DNA of 64,000 nucleotides from Cohnella hashimotonis (GCF_030014955.1 NZ_JAGRPV010000001.1:2170001-2234000); one strand, 5' to 3'. Counted from the first letter of the stretch, positions 1-9,026 are shown. Translations and numbers: made by a program. Notes: generated by a model not told the origin, from the letters alone.

Positions 1-1
1 G

Positions 2-40
2 TCCGGCAGGCGGCCGTTTGCATTCGACATCGCTTACTAA
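2..40 (+). CDS. 3' end of an upstream gene (partial, unknown)
   Basis: Reading frame 2 is open from the window edge to a TAA at 38-40 and would encode the C-terminal tail SGRRPFAFDIAY. The stop lies just before the ribosome-binding site of the next gene, as expected for an operon. Only 12 codons are visible, so no family can be named and the frame could be open by chance. Confidence 0.3.
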   Translation, partial: SGRRPFAFDIAY

Positions 41-54
41 CTGGAGGTATAAAG

Positions 55-945
55 ATGAAGCTTCTACACTATCGGGAAGACGGACGGATCAAATTGGGGA
101 TCTCCACCGTTCACGGCGTCGTCGACGTCGAGGCGGCGGAAGGCGGAGCTTCGCCGGAGCTGGCGTCCGCGGACGCTGCGCTTGCGGCGGGAAACGCGGC
201 GCTGGAACGGCTTCGCGCGTTGGAGCGCCGCGTCTCGGAGCAAGGACCGGCGGCGTTCGCAGGCGCGCTTCGCCGCGAAGCCGACCTCGCGCTGGAGCCG
301 TGCATGCTTCGCCCCGGTAAATTGATCTGCGTCGGCCTGAATTACCGCAGGCATGCCGAAGAGACGGGCTCGCCTATCCCGTCCTATCCGATATTGTTTA
401 ATAAATTCGACAACGCGCTGTCCGCCCACGGTCGGGACGTCCGATTGCCGGACACTTCCTCCAAGACGGACTACGAGGCGGAGCTTGGCATCGTCATCGG
501 GCGGGAGGCGTTCGGCGTGTCGCCCGAGGAAGCGCTCGATTATGTCGGAGGGTACTGCAACGTCAACGACGTATCGGCCCGCGACCTGCAGCTAAGAACC
601 TCGCAATGGCTGCTCGGCAAGAGCCTCGACGGATTTTGCCCGATCGGCCCATACCTCGTGACGGCGGACGCCGTTCCCGATCCGAACGGGCTCGGCATCC
701 GCTGCTCGGTTAACGGCGAGCTTCGCCAGAACTCGAATACGAGCGACATGATCTTTGACTGCCGTACGATCGTCAGCTATATTTCCCGGCACATGACGCT
801 GCGGCCGGGCGATCTGATCATGACCGGCACGCCGGAGGGCGTCGTACTCGGGTATCCGGAGGAACGCCAAGTTTATTTGAAGACGGGCGACATCGTCACG
901 GTCGAGATCGACGGTCTCGGCGCGCTGACGAACCGGTTCGTCTAA
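55..945 (+). CDS. Fumarylacetoacetate hydrolase (FAH) family protein
   Basis: 296 aa. The ATG is preceded by GGAGGT at a good distance. Members of this family are metal-dependent cytosolic hydrolases or decarboxylases of 2-oxo acids, for example in the catabolism of aromatic compounds or of sugar-derived 2-keto-3-deoxy acids. The start of the core fold is seen around residue 95 (ICVGLNYRRHAEE). The metal-ligand region YEAELGIVIG follows near 140, then GGYCNVNDVSARDLQ and the C-terminal MTGTPEGVVLG. Length and order match single-domain FAH proteins. It lies 16 bp ahead of a zinc dehydrogenase and is probably co-transcribed with it. In this setting a role in sugar-acid breakdown, such as the 2,4-diketo-3-deoxy acid hydrolase of non-phosphorylative pathways, is more likely than tyrosine catabolism. 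That choice is inference. Confidence 0.88.
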   Translation: MKLLHYREDGRIKLGISTVHGVVDVEAAEGGASPELASADAALAAGNAALERLRALERRVSEQGPAAFAGALRREADLALEPCMLRPGKLICVGLNYRRHAEETGSPIPSYPILFNKFDNALSAHGRDVRLPDTSSKTDYEAELGIVIGREAFGVSPEEALDYVGGYCNVNDVSARDLQLRTSQWLLGKSLDGFCPIGPYLVTADAVPDPNGLGIRCSVNGELRQNSNTSDMIFDCRTIVSYISRHMTLRPGDLIMTGTPEGVVLGYPEERQVYLKTGDIVTVEIDGLGALTNRFV

Positions 946-961
946 AGGAGTGCTAAACATC

Positions 962-2011
962 ATGAAAGCATTGGTCTATACCGCCCCCGAAGAGATGACG
1001 CTGATGGAATGTCCGGCGCCCGTACCCGGCCCGGACGAAGTGCTGATCCGGGTCGTCTACTCGGGCATTTGCGGCTCGGAGCTGAGCGGGTATATGGGGC
1101 ATAACTCGCTGCGCAAGCCGCCGATGATCTTCGGTCACGAGCTGTCCGGCACGATCGAGATCGCAGGCCCCGAAGGCGAAGCGCTCGGTCTGCGCGCAGG
1201 CATGCGCGTCACCGCCAATCCGCTCGTGACCTGCGGCAAGTGCCGCTACTGTCTCGCCGGCCAGGAGTCCTTGTGTCCGGAACGCAAGCTGCTTAGCGCC
1301 GCCCTTCCCGGAAGCAACGCAGAGTTCGTCAAGGTGCCGGCCGCGTTCGTGCACCCGCTGCCCGATCATGTGACGCTGGCGGACGGCGCTTTGACGGAGC
1401 CCGTCGCCTGCGGCGCGCGCGTGGCCGAGCTGACGGCTGCCGGTCCCGAGGACACGGTGCTCGTCGTGGGCATGGGGCCGATCGGCGTATTCGCGCTTCA
1501 GGCGGTGCTGCTGAGCGGAGCCGGCCGGGTCATCGCGGTCGACCTGAGCGAGGATCGTCTCTCCTTTGCGTCTTCGCTGGGCGCGATCGCCGTCAACCCG
1601 CGGACCGAGGATCTCGCCGCGCGCATCCGGGAATTGACGGGCGGACTGGGCGTCAGCGCGGCGATCGACGCCGTGGGCGCCGCAGAGACGCGACGCCAGT
1701 GCGCCGATTCGGTCATGAACGGGGGCAGGCTTGTGTTCACGGGGCTTCATCGGGCCGATACCGCGCTCGACTTCAACGATCTGGTGCGCCGGGAGCTCAA
1801 GATCGCCGGCTCGTTCGCCTATTCGAAGGCGAACTTCAAGCAGGCGTTCGACTGGATCGCCGAGGGACGCATCGGGCTGGGCGACCGGATCGAGATCGCG
1901 CCGCTCGCGGACGGGGCCAAATGGTTCGACAAGCTGGTCCGGGCGCCGGGCCGTGAGATCAAGGTGCTGCTGCAAGTGTCCGAATCGCCGGACGCGACTT
2001 CATATAGATAA
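962..2011 (+). CDS. Zinc-dependent alcohol/polyol dehydrogenase (MDR family)
   Basis: 349 aa from the ATG at 962, which sits 11 bp after AAAGGAG. A GTG at 950 in the same frame overlaps that Shine-Dalgarno and is unlikely to be used. It is a medium-chain NAD(P)-dependent dehydrogenase of the sorbitol/threonine/galactitol type. The catalytic zinc motif is CGSELSGY...GHE. The structural zinc cysteines are in CGKCRYCLAGQESLC near residue 90. The nucleotide-binding glycine motif is VGMGPIGVFALQ near 173, followed by VIAVD. Together with the adjacent FAH-family enzyme it probably oxidises a sugar alcohol or aldonate. The substrate cannot be read from sequence. Confidence 0.88.
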   Translation: MKALVYTAPEEMTLMECPAPVPGPDEVLIRVVYSGICGSELSGYMGHNSLRKPPMIFGHELSGTIEIAGPEGEALGLRAGMRVTANPLVTCGKCRYCLAGQESLCPERKLLSAALPGSNAEFVKVPAAFVHPLPDHVTLADGALTEPVACGARVAELTAAGPEDTVLVVGMGPIGVFALQAVLLSGAGRVIAVDLSEDRLSFASSLGAIAVNPRTEDLAARIRELTGGLGVSAAIDAVGAAETRRQCADSVMNGGRLVFTGLHRADTALDFNDLVRRELKIAGSFAYSKANFKQAFDWIAEGRIGLGDRIEIAPLADGAKWFDKLVRAPGREIKVLLQVSESPDATSYR

Positions 2012-2353
2012 TGGAGCTTCACGACCCGCTTGAGGTCGATAAGGGCAAGCCCTGCAAAATTTGTTAATGCTCTATGCGACAAGCGCTGCCGAAAAGGTGC
2101 CGCCAGCGATATAAGCGCCTATCCCCAAGCGGTGGGCGCTGTTCGCCGTTAATGGGAGATCTGCGGAGTTTTCGTCAGCGGATCGTTTCGTTTTGAATGC
2201 CCAGCTTCCTATCGTTGAGCACGTTTTCATTTTTTGCGTCTTTGTATCTTTATTTGCGCGCAGCCTCGCAAATATCGAGCATTTCCAATGCGTGCTGCAC
2301 TCGGTATCGTAAAAAGTTGGGGAGAATCATCAGGCTTAGGAGGAGGTCGAGAC
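2012..2353 (+). other. Intergenic region upstream of nanE
   Basis: 342 bp without a gene. A weak hairpin (AGCGCC 2114-2119 with GGCGCT 2135-2140) lacks a T tract. The second half holds an element at 2230-2310 that recurs upstream of the importer operon. I see no strong consensus sigma-A promoter, which would fit an activator-dependent start. Confidence 0.5.
2230..2310 (+). promoter_or_regulatory. Conserved upstream element A (shared with element B at 7951-8032)
   Basis: The landmarks TTTTTTGCG (2230), TTGTATCTT (2242), CGCAAATATCGAGCATTTCC (2267-2286) and GGTATCGT (2303) recur in the same order, with nearly the same spacing, upstream of the importer operon. The 20-bp block matches at 18 positions. 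The AraC-type regulator encoded between the two copies is the natural candidate to bind them. That is inference. Confidence 0.55.
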
Positions 2354-3061
2354 ATGGAATCTGTATTGGATTGTCTTCGCGGAAAGCTCGTCGTATCCTG
2401 CCAGGCATACGAAGGAGAGGCGTTGTTCGGGAGCGAGACGATGGCCCGCATGGCGCTCGCGGCCAAGCGCGGAGGGGCAGCGGGCATACGCGCCAACCAT
2501 CCGGACGACATCCGGGCGATCAAGCGCAAGACGCGGCTGCCGGTTATCGGCATTTGGAAAAAAGAGGACGAAGGCTCCGACGTGTACATCACCCCGACGT
2601 TAAATGATGCGCTGGCCGTTCGCCGAGCAGGAGCGGAGATCGTCGCCATGGACGCGACACGTAGGGATCGCCCAGGCGGGGAAAGCCTGGCGTCTATCGT
2701 TCAGGAAATGAAAAAGCAGGAGGGGCTTCTGCTGATGGCCGACGTGTCCACCGTCGAGGAAGGCGAATACGCGCAGCACATCGGATTCGATATCGTCTCG
2801 ACGACGCTGTCCGGCTATACGCCGTACAGTCCGAAAAGCGATGAGCCCGATTACGCGCTGCTCGAAGCGCTCGCCGGGCGGCTGTCCGTTCCCGTGGTCG
2901 CCGAGGGCCGCATCCAGACGCCTGCCCAGGCGGCAAGATGCTTGCGTCTTGGCGCTTGTTTCGTCGTCGTCGGGACGGCGATTACGCGTCCGCATTTGTT
3001 GACCGAAATGTTCGTGAAGGGCCTGGAACAAACAGACTGCTCGACCGTCGTGCCGGAATGA
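2354..3061 (+). CDS. nanE: N-acetylmannosamine-6-phosphate 2-epimerase NanE
   Basis: 235 aa, starting at ATG 2354 directly after AGGAGGAGG. The open frame extends further upstream but without a ribosome-binding site. NanE interconverts ManNAc-6-P and GlcNAc-6-P in sialic-acid and ManNAc catabolism. It is a TIM barrel. Family signatures are clear: GGAAGIRANHPDDIRAIK (about residues 36-53), PVIGIWKK, DVYITPTL, GAEIVAMDATRR, MADVSTVEEG, GFDIVSTTLSGYT, PVVAEGRIQTPAQA and VVVGTAITRP near the C-terminus. The lysine of IGIWKK lies where the family catalytic lysine is found. It overlaps the next gene by four bases (ATGA), so the two are translationally coupled. Pairing with a ROK kinase is the classic ManNAc catabolic arrangement. 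Confidence 0.93.
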   Translation: MESVLDCLRGKLVVSCQAYEGEALFGSETMARMALAAKRGGAAGIRANHPDDIRAIKRKTRLPVIGIWKKEDEGSDVYITPTLNDALAVRRAGAEIVAMDATRRDRPGGESLASIVQEMKKQEGLLLMADVSTVEEGEYAQHIGFDIVSTTLSGYTPYSPKSDEPDYALLEALAGRLSVPVVAEGRIQTPAQAARCLRLGACFVVVGTAITRPHLLTEMFVKGLEQTDCSTVVPE

Positions 3062-3987
3062 AACGCGTTGTGCTGGCTTTCGATATTGGCGGAACGAATG
3101 TCAAATCGGGTTTGATCGACGATAGCGGCGCGCTCCTGACCAGGCAGACGGCTCCGTCGCAAGCGAAGCTCGGAAGAGACGCGCTGCTGACGCGGCTTCA
3201 TGCGTTGATCGGCGAGTACCGGAGGGCAGCGTCCGAGCGGAATGTGGAGATCGCGGCGATCGGGATCGGAACGGCAGGCTACGTCGATCGGCACGGGACG
3301 GTCGCCTACGCGACCGACAACATTCCGGGATGGACAGGCGTTCGATTGCAAGATGATCTCGAGTCCCTCTACAAAATGCCGGTCAGCGTCGTGAACGACG
3401 TATTCGCGATCGCCGCAGGCGAAGCGTGGACGGGAGCCGGCCGTTCGTTCGAACGCTTTTTATGCGTATCGCTCGGAACCGGCACCGGGGCTTGCCTCTG
3501 GGAGGACGGCAAGCCGTATCCGGGGGATGAGGGGTTTGCCGGCGCGATCGGTCATCAGGTGATCGAGATCGCAGGCAGGCTTTGCACCTGCGGACAGCGC
3601 GGCTGCTGGGAAGCGTATGCGTCCGTGAGCGCGCTGAGAGCGATACTGGACGAACCCGGCGAGAAACGTCGATTCGCGACGCCCGAGCAGTTGTTCGAAT
3701 TCGCGCGCGCGGGAGACCTGAAGGCGCTTCAGCTCGTCCGCCGGTATGCCGGATACGTGGCTGCGGGCTTGCTCAATCCCTTGTACGCGTTAAATGTAAA
3801 AAAAATCGTATTGACGGGCGCGATCGCGCAACAAGGCGTTTTTCTTGCCGATCTGATCCGCCAGCGTATCGCGGATACTGCGATGCCGATCTTTGTACGG
3901 GACGACTTCGAGATCGTCACCTCCGCACTCGGAGACGATGCGGGTGTCGTCGGCGCGGCCCGTCCGGTTATACATCATGCCAAATAG
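3058..3987 (+). CDS. ROK family sugar kinase (putative N-acetylmannosamine kinase)
   Basis: 309 aa from ATG 3058, inside the ATGA overlap with nanE. The longer open frame starting at 2938 lies within nanE and is ignored. It has the N-terminal phosphate-binding motif FDIGGTNVKSG and a second ATP-binding region SLGTGTGACLWEDG. The ROK zinc site is GHQ...CTCGQRGCWEAYAS at about residues 165-195. ROK kinases phosphorylate glucose, ManNAc, fructose and similar sugars at the 6-position. The coupling to nanE points to ManNAc as substrate (inference). The TAG stop falls just before the Shine-Dalgarno of the DUF4127 gene. Confidence 0.9.
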   Translation: MKRVVLAFDIGGTNVKSGLIDDSGALLTRQTAPSQAKLGRDALLTRLHALIGEYRRAASERNVEIAAIGIGTAGYVDRHGTVAYATDNIPGWTGVRLQDDLESLYKMPVSVVNDVFAIAAGEAWTGAGRSFERFLCVSLGTGTGACLWEDGKPYPGDEGFAGAIGHQVIEIAGRLCTCGQRGCWEAYASVSALRAILDEPGEKRRFATPEQLFEFARAGDLKALQLVRRYAGYVAAGLLNPLYALNVKKIVLTGAIAQQGVFLADLIRQRIADTAMPIFVRDDFEIVTSALGDDAGVVGAARPVIHHAK

Positions 3988-4000
3988 AGAGGCGATTACC

Positions 4001-5593
4001 TTGAAAAGCATCGTATACTTGCCGTTGGACGAAAGACCTTGCAATTACGATTTCCCTCAATATCTGGCCGACTTAACCGATCTGGAGCTTCGGGTTCCCC
4101 CTCGCGCCATGTTGGGCTCCAAAAAAAGACCTTCCGATCCGGACCGCGTACGGGATTGGCTGCTCGAACAAGTCCGCACGGCGGATTATGCCATTTTGTC
4201 CATCGACCAGCTCGTATACGGCGGCATCGTTCCCTCGCGCTTGCATCGTTTGACGGAAGCCGCTTGTATGGAGCGACTGGCGCTTGCAAGAGAATTAAAA
4301 GAAATCAACCCTTCCGTCAAACTGCTCGCCTTCAACCTGATTATGCGGGCGCCGGCTTATTCGAGCAGCGAGGAGGAGCCGGATTATTACGCCCTGTACG
4401 GCGCGGAATTGTGCGAGCGGGGGAAGCTGCTCGATCGGCGTCAAATCGGATTGACGGCGGAGGAACAGTCCCGGCTTGATGAGCTGCTCAGGCGAATTCC
4501 GCCGGCAGTCGTCGCGGAGTTCGACGAGAGGAGAAGGACAAACGCTGTCGTTAATGAAGCGGCGATCGATCTGGTCCGCGAAGGGGTCATCGACCATCTG
4601 ACGATTCCGCTCGACGACAACGCCGAATATGGCTTCACGGCGATGGAGCAGCGTCGATTGAAGCTGAAGGTCGTAACGTCGAAGCTGTCCCACGCCGTCT
4701 CCATCTATCCGGGTGCGGACGAGATCGGATGCACTCTGCTCGCGCGGGCGTTTACGGAAGCGAAGCAGTTCCGCCCTGGCGTATTCGTGCGGTACTCAGC
4801 CTCGAAGGGGCCGTTTGTCATTCCGAAGTATGAGGACCGCAGCCTTCAGGAGAGCATCAAGTCGCATCTACATGAAGCGGGCGCGCTGTTCGCGGATCAT
4901 GCCGGCGATGCCGATGCCGTTCTGATGGTCCATGCCCCGGCCGTGGACGGAACGGCGGCCGCCGAGGTGGATGCGCCGTACGAAGAACGGCACCGCAGCT
5001 ACAGCTCGGAAGCGAACCTGTCGTCGTTCGCCGATGCGGTCGCGCATTATGCCGATCGAGGCAAGGTCGTCACGCTTGCGGATGTCGCGCTGTCCAACGG
5101 AGCGGACTATGCGCTGATGGATTTGCTGGCAGCCAGACGGCTTATTCAGCGGCTGGATTCCTATGCAGGCTGGAATACCTCGGGCAATTCGCTGGGCACC
5201 GTCATCGCGCATACGGTCATCGAGGCGTATTACAGGGGCGAAGGGCAATGCGAGGACAATGCGGAGCGAAGACGTCGGAGCCGATGGAACTTCATGTACC
5301 GGCTGCTCGACGACTGGGCCTACCAGGCGAACGTGCGCACCCAAGTATGTCTGGTCGAGCTTCCGCGGCTCGGCGCCGATTATTTTAACCTGTCGCACGT
5401 GAAGGCAAAAGTGGAAGGGATCATTGAAGAAGGAATGAATGCTTTTATCCGCGAATCGATACGTCCGTTATTCGGCAAGCGTTATACCGTATCGAAGGTG
5501 GATCTGTCTTGGGAGCGGATGTTCGAGCTTTCATTTGCGCTGATCGAAGAAGAGGAAGAAGCGGAGCTGTCTGCGTTGGGAGCAGTTCAATAG
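4001..5593 (+). CDS. DUF4127 family protein
   Basis: 530 aa from a TTG at 4001, preceded by AGAGAGG. This places the conserved IVYLPLDERPCNYDFPQ at the N-terminus, as is usual for the family. An ATG at 3977 is possible but has no ribosome-binding site and overlaps the kinase stop. The family has no established function. Visible conserved blocks are PLDERPCN, SIDQLVYGGIVPSR, LIMRAPAYSSSEEEPDYY, DDNAEYGFTAMEQ, YPGADEIG, and DVALSNGADYALM followed by YAGWNTSGNSLGTVIAH. The many D, N and H residues in these blocks suggest a metal-dependent hydrolase. No signal peptide is present, so it should be cytosolic. Its place between nanE/ROK and a sensor-regulator implies action on an amino-sugar or glycan intermediate. 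Confidence 0.85.
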   Translation: MKSIVYLPLDERPCNYDFPQYLADLTDLELRVPPRAMLGSKKRPSDPDRVRDWLLEQVRTADYAILSIDQLVYGGIVPSRLHRLTEAACMERLALARELKEINPSVKLLAFNLIMRAPAYSSSEEEPDYYALYGAELCERGKLLDRRQIGLTAEEQSRLDELLRRIPPAVVAEFDERRRTNAVVNEAAIDLVREGVIDHLTIPLDDNAEYGFTAMEQRRLKLKVVTSKLSHAVSIYPGADEIGCTLLARAFTEAKQFRPGVFVRYSASKGPFVIPKYEDRSLQESIKSHLHEAGALFADHAGDADAVLMVHAPAVDGTAAAEVDAPYEERHRSYSSEANLSSFADAVAHYADRGKVVTLADVALSNGADYALMDLLAARRLIQRLDSYAGWNTSGNSLGTVIAHTVIEAYYRGEGQCEDNAERRRRSRWNFMYRLLDDWAYQANVRTQVCLVELPRLGADYFNLSHVKAKVEGIIEEGMNAFIRESIRPLFGKRYTVSKVDLSWERMFELSFALIEEEEEAELSALGAVQ

Positions 5594-5615
5594 TATATAC
5601 AAGGGGGGCGTCCCG

Positions 5616-7940
5616 ATGTTCAGCAAGCTCCGCTTCTTCCGCAAAATGTCCTTTCAGGCCCAAATGTTGTCCGGTACATTGTTTCTCAGCCTCTTTCCTG
5701 TCGCGTTGCTCGGAATCGCTTCCACGGTGCTGCTGGTTTCCGGCGTGCAGCAAGAAGCGGACCGAAGCCACCGCATGATCCTGAAGCAGATCGAGTATCA
5801 GCTCAACGCGTTCCTGGCCGATCTTAAGGTGTCCTCGCTGCAAATTTCCGAAGATTTGATTATCCGGGAATCGTTCATGCGAGGCATCTCCCGGGATCAG
5901 TTCCGATCGACGATGAGTATGATCGATACGATCAAAAAGTACAGAAGCGTGACCCGGACCCCGTTCGGCGTCACGCTTGTTTACCCCCGTCATCGTCAAG
6001 CCTATTCCACACAATACGGATTGTCGTCCATTGACAGTCGATACTACCGTCAAGTCGCCGCGATTGTCAATGCGCGATACATGGGCATCACGATCGTGAC
6101 TCCCGATACGTATCCGGGACAGAGCGACTTGCTGATCGTGAAGCCCGTGTCGGTCGACAACGAAATCGACGGCATCGTTCTGCTGCACGTCGACATCACC
6201 AAGTTTTACGAATATTTGCACCAGATCGACATCGGCTCGACCGGCGTGCTTGTCGTGGACAGCCGCGGCCGCATCGTGCTCAGTCCGAATCGGGAGGAGA
6301 TCGGCACGCGGATCTCGTCTACGTCCAGCCTGTACGCGTACTGGACGAACCCTGCCGCGACATCGGGCGTGACCGAGATCGGCGGCGAGACGTACAGTGT
6401 GACGACATTCAAGTCGCCCGCCAATTCGTGGACCTATGTGGCGATGACGCCGGAAAAGGAGCTGAACCGGAAGGCAAGTCAAATCGCTACGCTCACCTGG
6501 TGGATCGTCGCCGCCCTTGCCGTATTGTGGGGCACCGTTGTATTTGTCGGCGTCTATCGGATGTACATGCCGATCCGGCGCGTATTTCAGAAGCTGCCTG
6601 CTCCTTCGGGACAAAAAGGCGACACGATCACGGCGATCGATTCTTACATGAGCGACATCCGGGAGGCGAACGAGAAGCTGAGCGGCCAACTGTTCGTGCA
6701 GCTGCCTCTCGTCCGGGAAAACGTCGTGCTGCAGCTGCTGCACGGGAGCGTTCCGGACGAAGAGATGCTGGAGCGAATGCGTCGGTACGATCGTACTTTC
6801 CAGGGGGCTGTATTTTATACGGGGATTGTGGAGATCGACGCCCTTCACGAATTTATGCAAATGTTCCGGCAGGAGGACCGCACGTCGATGATGAGCGAGC
6901 TGTCTGCGATCGTGCGCGGCGGATGCGAAAATGCCTTCAATTGCATCGTCGTGACGCCCAGGCCGGGCCAGGTTGCCTTCATCGCCGCATCCGAACGTTC
7001 GGACGACGGCGAAGAGGCCGCGATCGCGAGCTTGTGCGACGATATTCGCCGGGAGATCCGCGAGCGCTATAAATTTACGGTCACGGCGGCCATCGCGCCG
7101 CCGACGGAAGGCCTGCGAGAGTTCGGGCAAGGCTACCAGCTTGCCCAGGAATATTTGAGCTTCCGATATTTGCTCGGTCCCGACGCGACCATTACCCGGC
7201 ACGATATAGAGCGGTCGGACCGGATTCGGTCCGCAGACCGGATTACGGCAGCCTGGTACAAACGAATATTGACCAGCGTTTCCGAAGGCGATTATGTCCT
7301 TGCGGAGGAACGATTCAGCCTTATGTTCGCGGAGCTGCCCCTTCATCTGCCCGACGACCGGATGATTATGGGCGTGCTGACGTACTTCCTGGAGGAGATC
7401 GATCAGTTGATGCAGGACATTCAGGGCCGGTCACTGCAGGATTTGCTCGGCTTTAATCCATATACGGACTTGTACGCTCAAAACACGCTCGGGCGTATGC
7501 GGGACTGGTTCCACAATCGGTTTTTCCCTTCGATTCGCCTGCAGTTGGAGCAGATCACGGTGGACAAAAGCCGGCTGATCGCCGAGCGGACGCTGCAATA
7601 CATCCACCAGCATTACGATGAGGATTTCTCGCTTCAGCAGCTGGCTGGGGAGTTCGGCGTGTCCTCCGCTCAGCTCAGCCGATATTTCAAGCAGACGATG
7701 AACGTCAACTTCGTCGATTACGTCATTCATTATCGGATCTCCAAGGCGAAGGAATGGCTCGCGTATACCGATATGCCGATCAAGGACATTTCCGATCGGC
7801 TGAGATATACGACCACTCAAAATTTCACGCGCGTATTCAAGCAAATCGTCGGCATGCCGCCCGGGCAATACCGCAATGACTGCATACAAGGTTCGCGTAC
7901 GGCGAATGCCAAAGATAAGGGAGATAACGGCTCGAATTAA
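5616..7940 (+). CDS. Membrane-bound AraC family sensor/transcription regulator
   Basis: 774 aa with the Shine-Dalgarno AAGGGGGG. One transmembrane helix lies near residues 19-44 (LFLSLFPVALLGIAS). An extracellular sensor of about 245 residues, probably dCache-like, follows. A second membrane helix is near 289-315 (WWIVAALAVLWGTVVF). A cytoplasmic region leads to a C-terminal double AraC helix-turn-helix at about 664-757 (FSLQQLAGEFGVSSAQLSRYF and KDISDRLRYTTTQNFTRVF). This one-component architecture is common beside LplB/YtcP importers in Paenibacillus and normally activates the adjacent transporter in response to an external ligand. Here it is the last gene of the nanE operon, directly upstream of such an importer. 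The stop codon lies in the loop of its own terminator. Confidence 0.92.
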   Translation: MFSKLRFFRKMSFQAQMLSGTLFLSLFPVALLGIASTVLLVSGVQQEADRSHRMILKQIEYQLNAFLADLKVSSLQISEDLIIRESFMRGISRDQFRSTMSMIDTIKKYRSVTRTPFGVTLVYPRHRQAYSTQYGLSSIDSRYYRQVAAIVNARYMGITIVTPDTYPGQSDLLIVKPVSVDNEIDGIVLLHVDITKFYEYLHQIDIGSTGVLVVDSRGRIVLSPNREEIGTRISSTSSLYAYWTNPAATSGVTEIGGETYSVTTFKSPANSWTYVAMTPEKELNRKASQIATLTWWIVAALAVLWGTVVFVGVYRMYMPIRRVFQKLPAPSGQKGDTITAIDSYMSDIREANEKLSGQLFVQLPLVRENVVLQLLHGSVPDEEMLERMRRYDRTFQGAVFYTGIVEIDALHEFMQMFRQEDRTSMMSELSAIVRGGCENAFNCIVVTPRPGQVAFIAASERSDDGEEAAIASLCDDIRREIRERYKFTVTAAIAPPTEGLREFGQGYQLAQEYLSFRYLLGPDATITRHDIERSDRIRSADRITAAWYKRILTSVSEGDYVLAEERFSLMFAELPLHLPDDRMIMGVLTYFLEEIDQLMQDIQGRSLQDLLGFNPYTDLYAQNTLGRMRDWFHNRFFPSIRLQLEQITVDKSRLIAERTLQYIHQHYDEDFSLQQLAGEFGVSSAQLSRYFKQTMNVNFVDYVIHYRISKAKEWLAYTDMPIKDISDRLRYTTTQNFTRVFKQIVGMPPGQYRNDCIQGSRTANAKDKGDNGSN

Positions 7941-7956
7941 GCCGTTATCTTTTTTT
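7922..7956 (+). terminator. Rho-independent terminator overlapping the AraC stop codon
   Basis: Perfect 10-bp stem AGATAACGGC (7922-7931) and GCCGTTATCT (7941-7950), with a 9-nt loop containing the TAA stop, followed by six T. It separates the nanE operon from the importer operon. Confidence 0.88.
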
Positions 7957-8032
7957 GCGCGGTTGTATCTTCGTCTTTGACGATGCCGCGCAAATACCGA
8001 GAATTTCCCTTAACCGACGAATCCGATATCGT
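7951..8032 (+). promoter_or_regulatory. Conserved upstream element B of the importer operon
   Basis: Carries TTTTTTGCG (7951), TTGTATCTT (7963), CGCAAATACCGAGAATTTCC (7989-8008) and GATATCGT near the end, in the same order and spacing as element A at 2230-2310. Its T run doubles as the tail of the preceding terminator. It ends about 30 bp before the permease start, so it probably contains the importer promoter and a regulator site. Confidence 0.55.
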
Positions 8033-8062
8033 CATACCCATAAGCCGAAAGGGGGGATTACT

Positions 8063-9007
8063 TTGAGAGAACGAGCGGGCGACCTGGCTTTAAAACGGCC
8101 GGGCAGGACACGATTGAGAGACATCCGCAAGAACAAGTACATTTACTTGATCCTGCTGCCGGGCCTCCTCTATTACGGCATCTTCTGCTACGCGCCGATG
8201 TACGGCATCCAGCTCGCATTCAAGGATTTCAGGGCGAGCGAAGGAATCTGGGGCAGTCCGTTCGTCGGCTTGAAGCATTATGCGTACATTTTCAAGGATC
8301 AGGAGTTTTGGCAGGCATTTCGGAATACGATCGAGATCAGCTTTAGCCGTCTGCTATTTCAATTCCCGGTGCCGATCGTGCTCGCGTTGCTGCTTAATGA
8401 GCTGCGGGAAGGCAGGTACAAGAAGTGGCTTCAGACGCTTTTCACCTTCCCGAATTTCCTGTCCTGGGTCATCGTATCCGGCATGATCGTCAACGTGTTC
8501 GGCACCGAAGGGGCCGTCAATCACCTGCTGACGCTGTTCGGCGGGAACGAGCAAATGTTCCTGGCCAACCAGGAGCTGTTCCGACCGCTGCTCTACCTGT
8601 CGGATATTTGGAAAAGCTCCGGCTGGGTCGCCATCATCTACCTGGCTACGATCGCTTCGATCAGCCCGGACCTGTACGAAGCTTCGTATATGGACGGCGC
8701 CAACCGGTTCCAGCGCATGCTTTACATTACGTGGCCGGGGATCCGTTCCGCCGTCGTGCTTATGCTGCTGCTGTCGGTGGGCAATACGATGAACGCGGGC
8801 TTCGACCAGATATTCAACATGTACAATCCGGCCGTGCTGCCAGTCAGCGATATTCTGGACACCTACATCTACCGCGTCACCTTCCAAACGTCCGGTGACT
8901 TCGGCTTCAGCACCGCCGTCGGCTTATTCAAATCGCTTATCAATTTCGCGCTGTTGGTGCTGTTCGACCGGTTGGCGAAGGCAGTCGGCGAGCGGGGCAT
9001 TTTCTAA
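8063..9007 (+). CDS. ABC sugar importer permease, LplB type
   Basis: 314 aa from TTG 8063, after AAAGGGGGG. The longer open frame upstream runs through the regulatory element. It is a six-helix inner-membrane permease. The first helix (KYIYLILLPGLLYYGIF) and the following YAPMYGIQLAFKDF are typical of LplB-like permeases. The EAA loop that contacts the ATPase is EASYMDGANRFQRMLYITWPG near residue 210. It pairs with the next permease and the lipoprotein at 9984. No ATPase gene is present, so a shared MsmX-type ATPase elsewhere must energise it (established for this transporter group). Confidence 0.92.
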   Translation: MRERAGDLALKRPGRTRLRDIRKNKYIYLILLPGLLYYGIFCYAPMYGIQLAFKDFRASEGIWGSPFVGLKHYAYIFKDQEFWQAFRNTIEISFSRLLFQFPVPIVLALLLNELREGRYKKWLQTLFTFPNFLSWVIVSGMIVNVFGTEGAVNHLLTLFGGNEQMFLANQELFRPLLYLSDIWKSSGWVAIIYLATIASISPDLYEASYMDGANRFQRMLYITWPGIRSAVVLMLLLSVGNTMNAGFDQIFNMYNPAVLPVSDILDTYIYRVTFQTSGDFGFSTAVGLFKSLINFALLVLFDRLAKAVGERGIF

Positions 9008-9026
9008 CATGAAGGAGGTGTCGGAG

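Noticed and set aside
950..961. GTG start for the zinc dehydrogenase
   Set aside because: It overlaps the Shine-Dalgarno AAAGGAG. The ATG at 962 is at normal spacing and begins the conserved N-terminus.
2234..2353. N-terminal extension of NanE by 40 residues
   Set aside because: There is no ribosome-binding site, the sequence coincides with the duplicated regulatory element, and NanE proteins normally start where ATG 2354 does.
5445..7346. 633-codon minus-strand open frame
   Set aside because: It is antisense to the AraC-type sensor gene. Its composition is rich in Arg, His and Asp without any motif, so it is a shadow.
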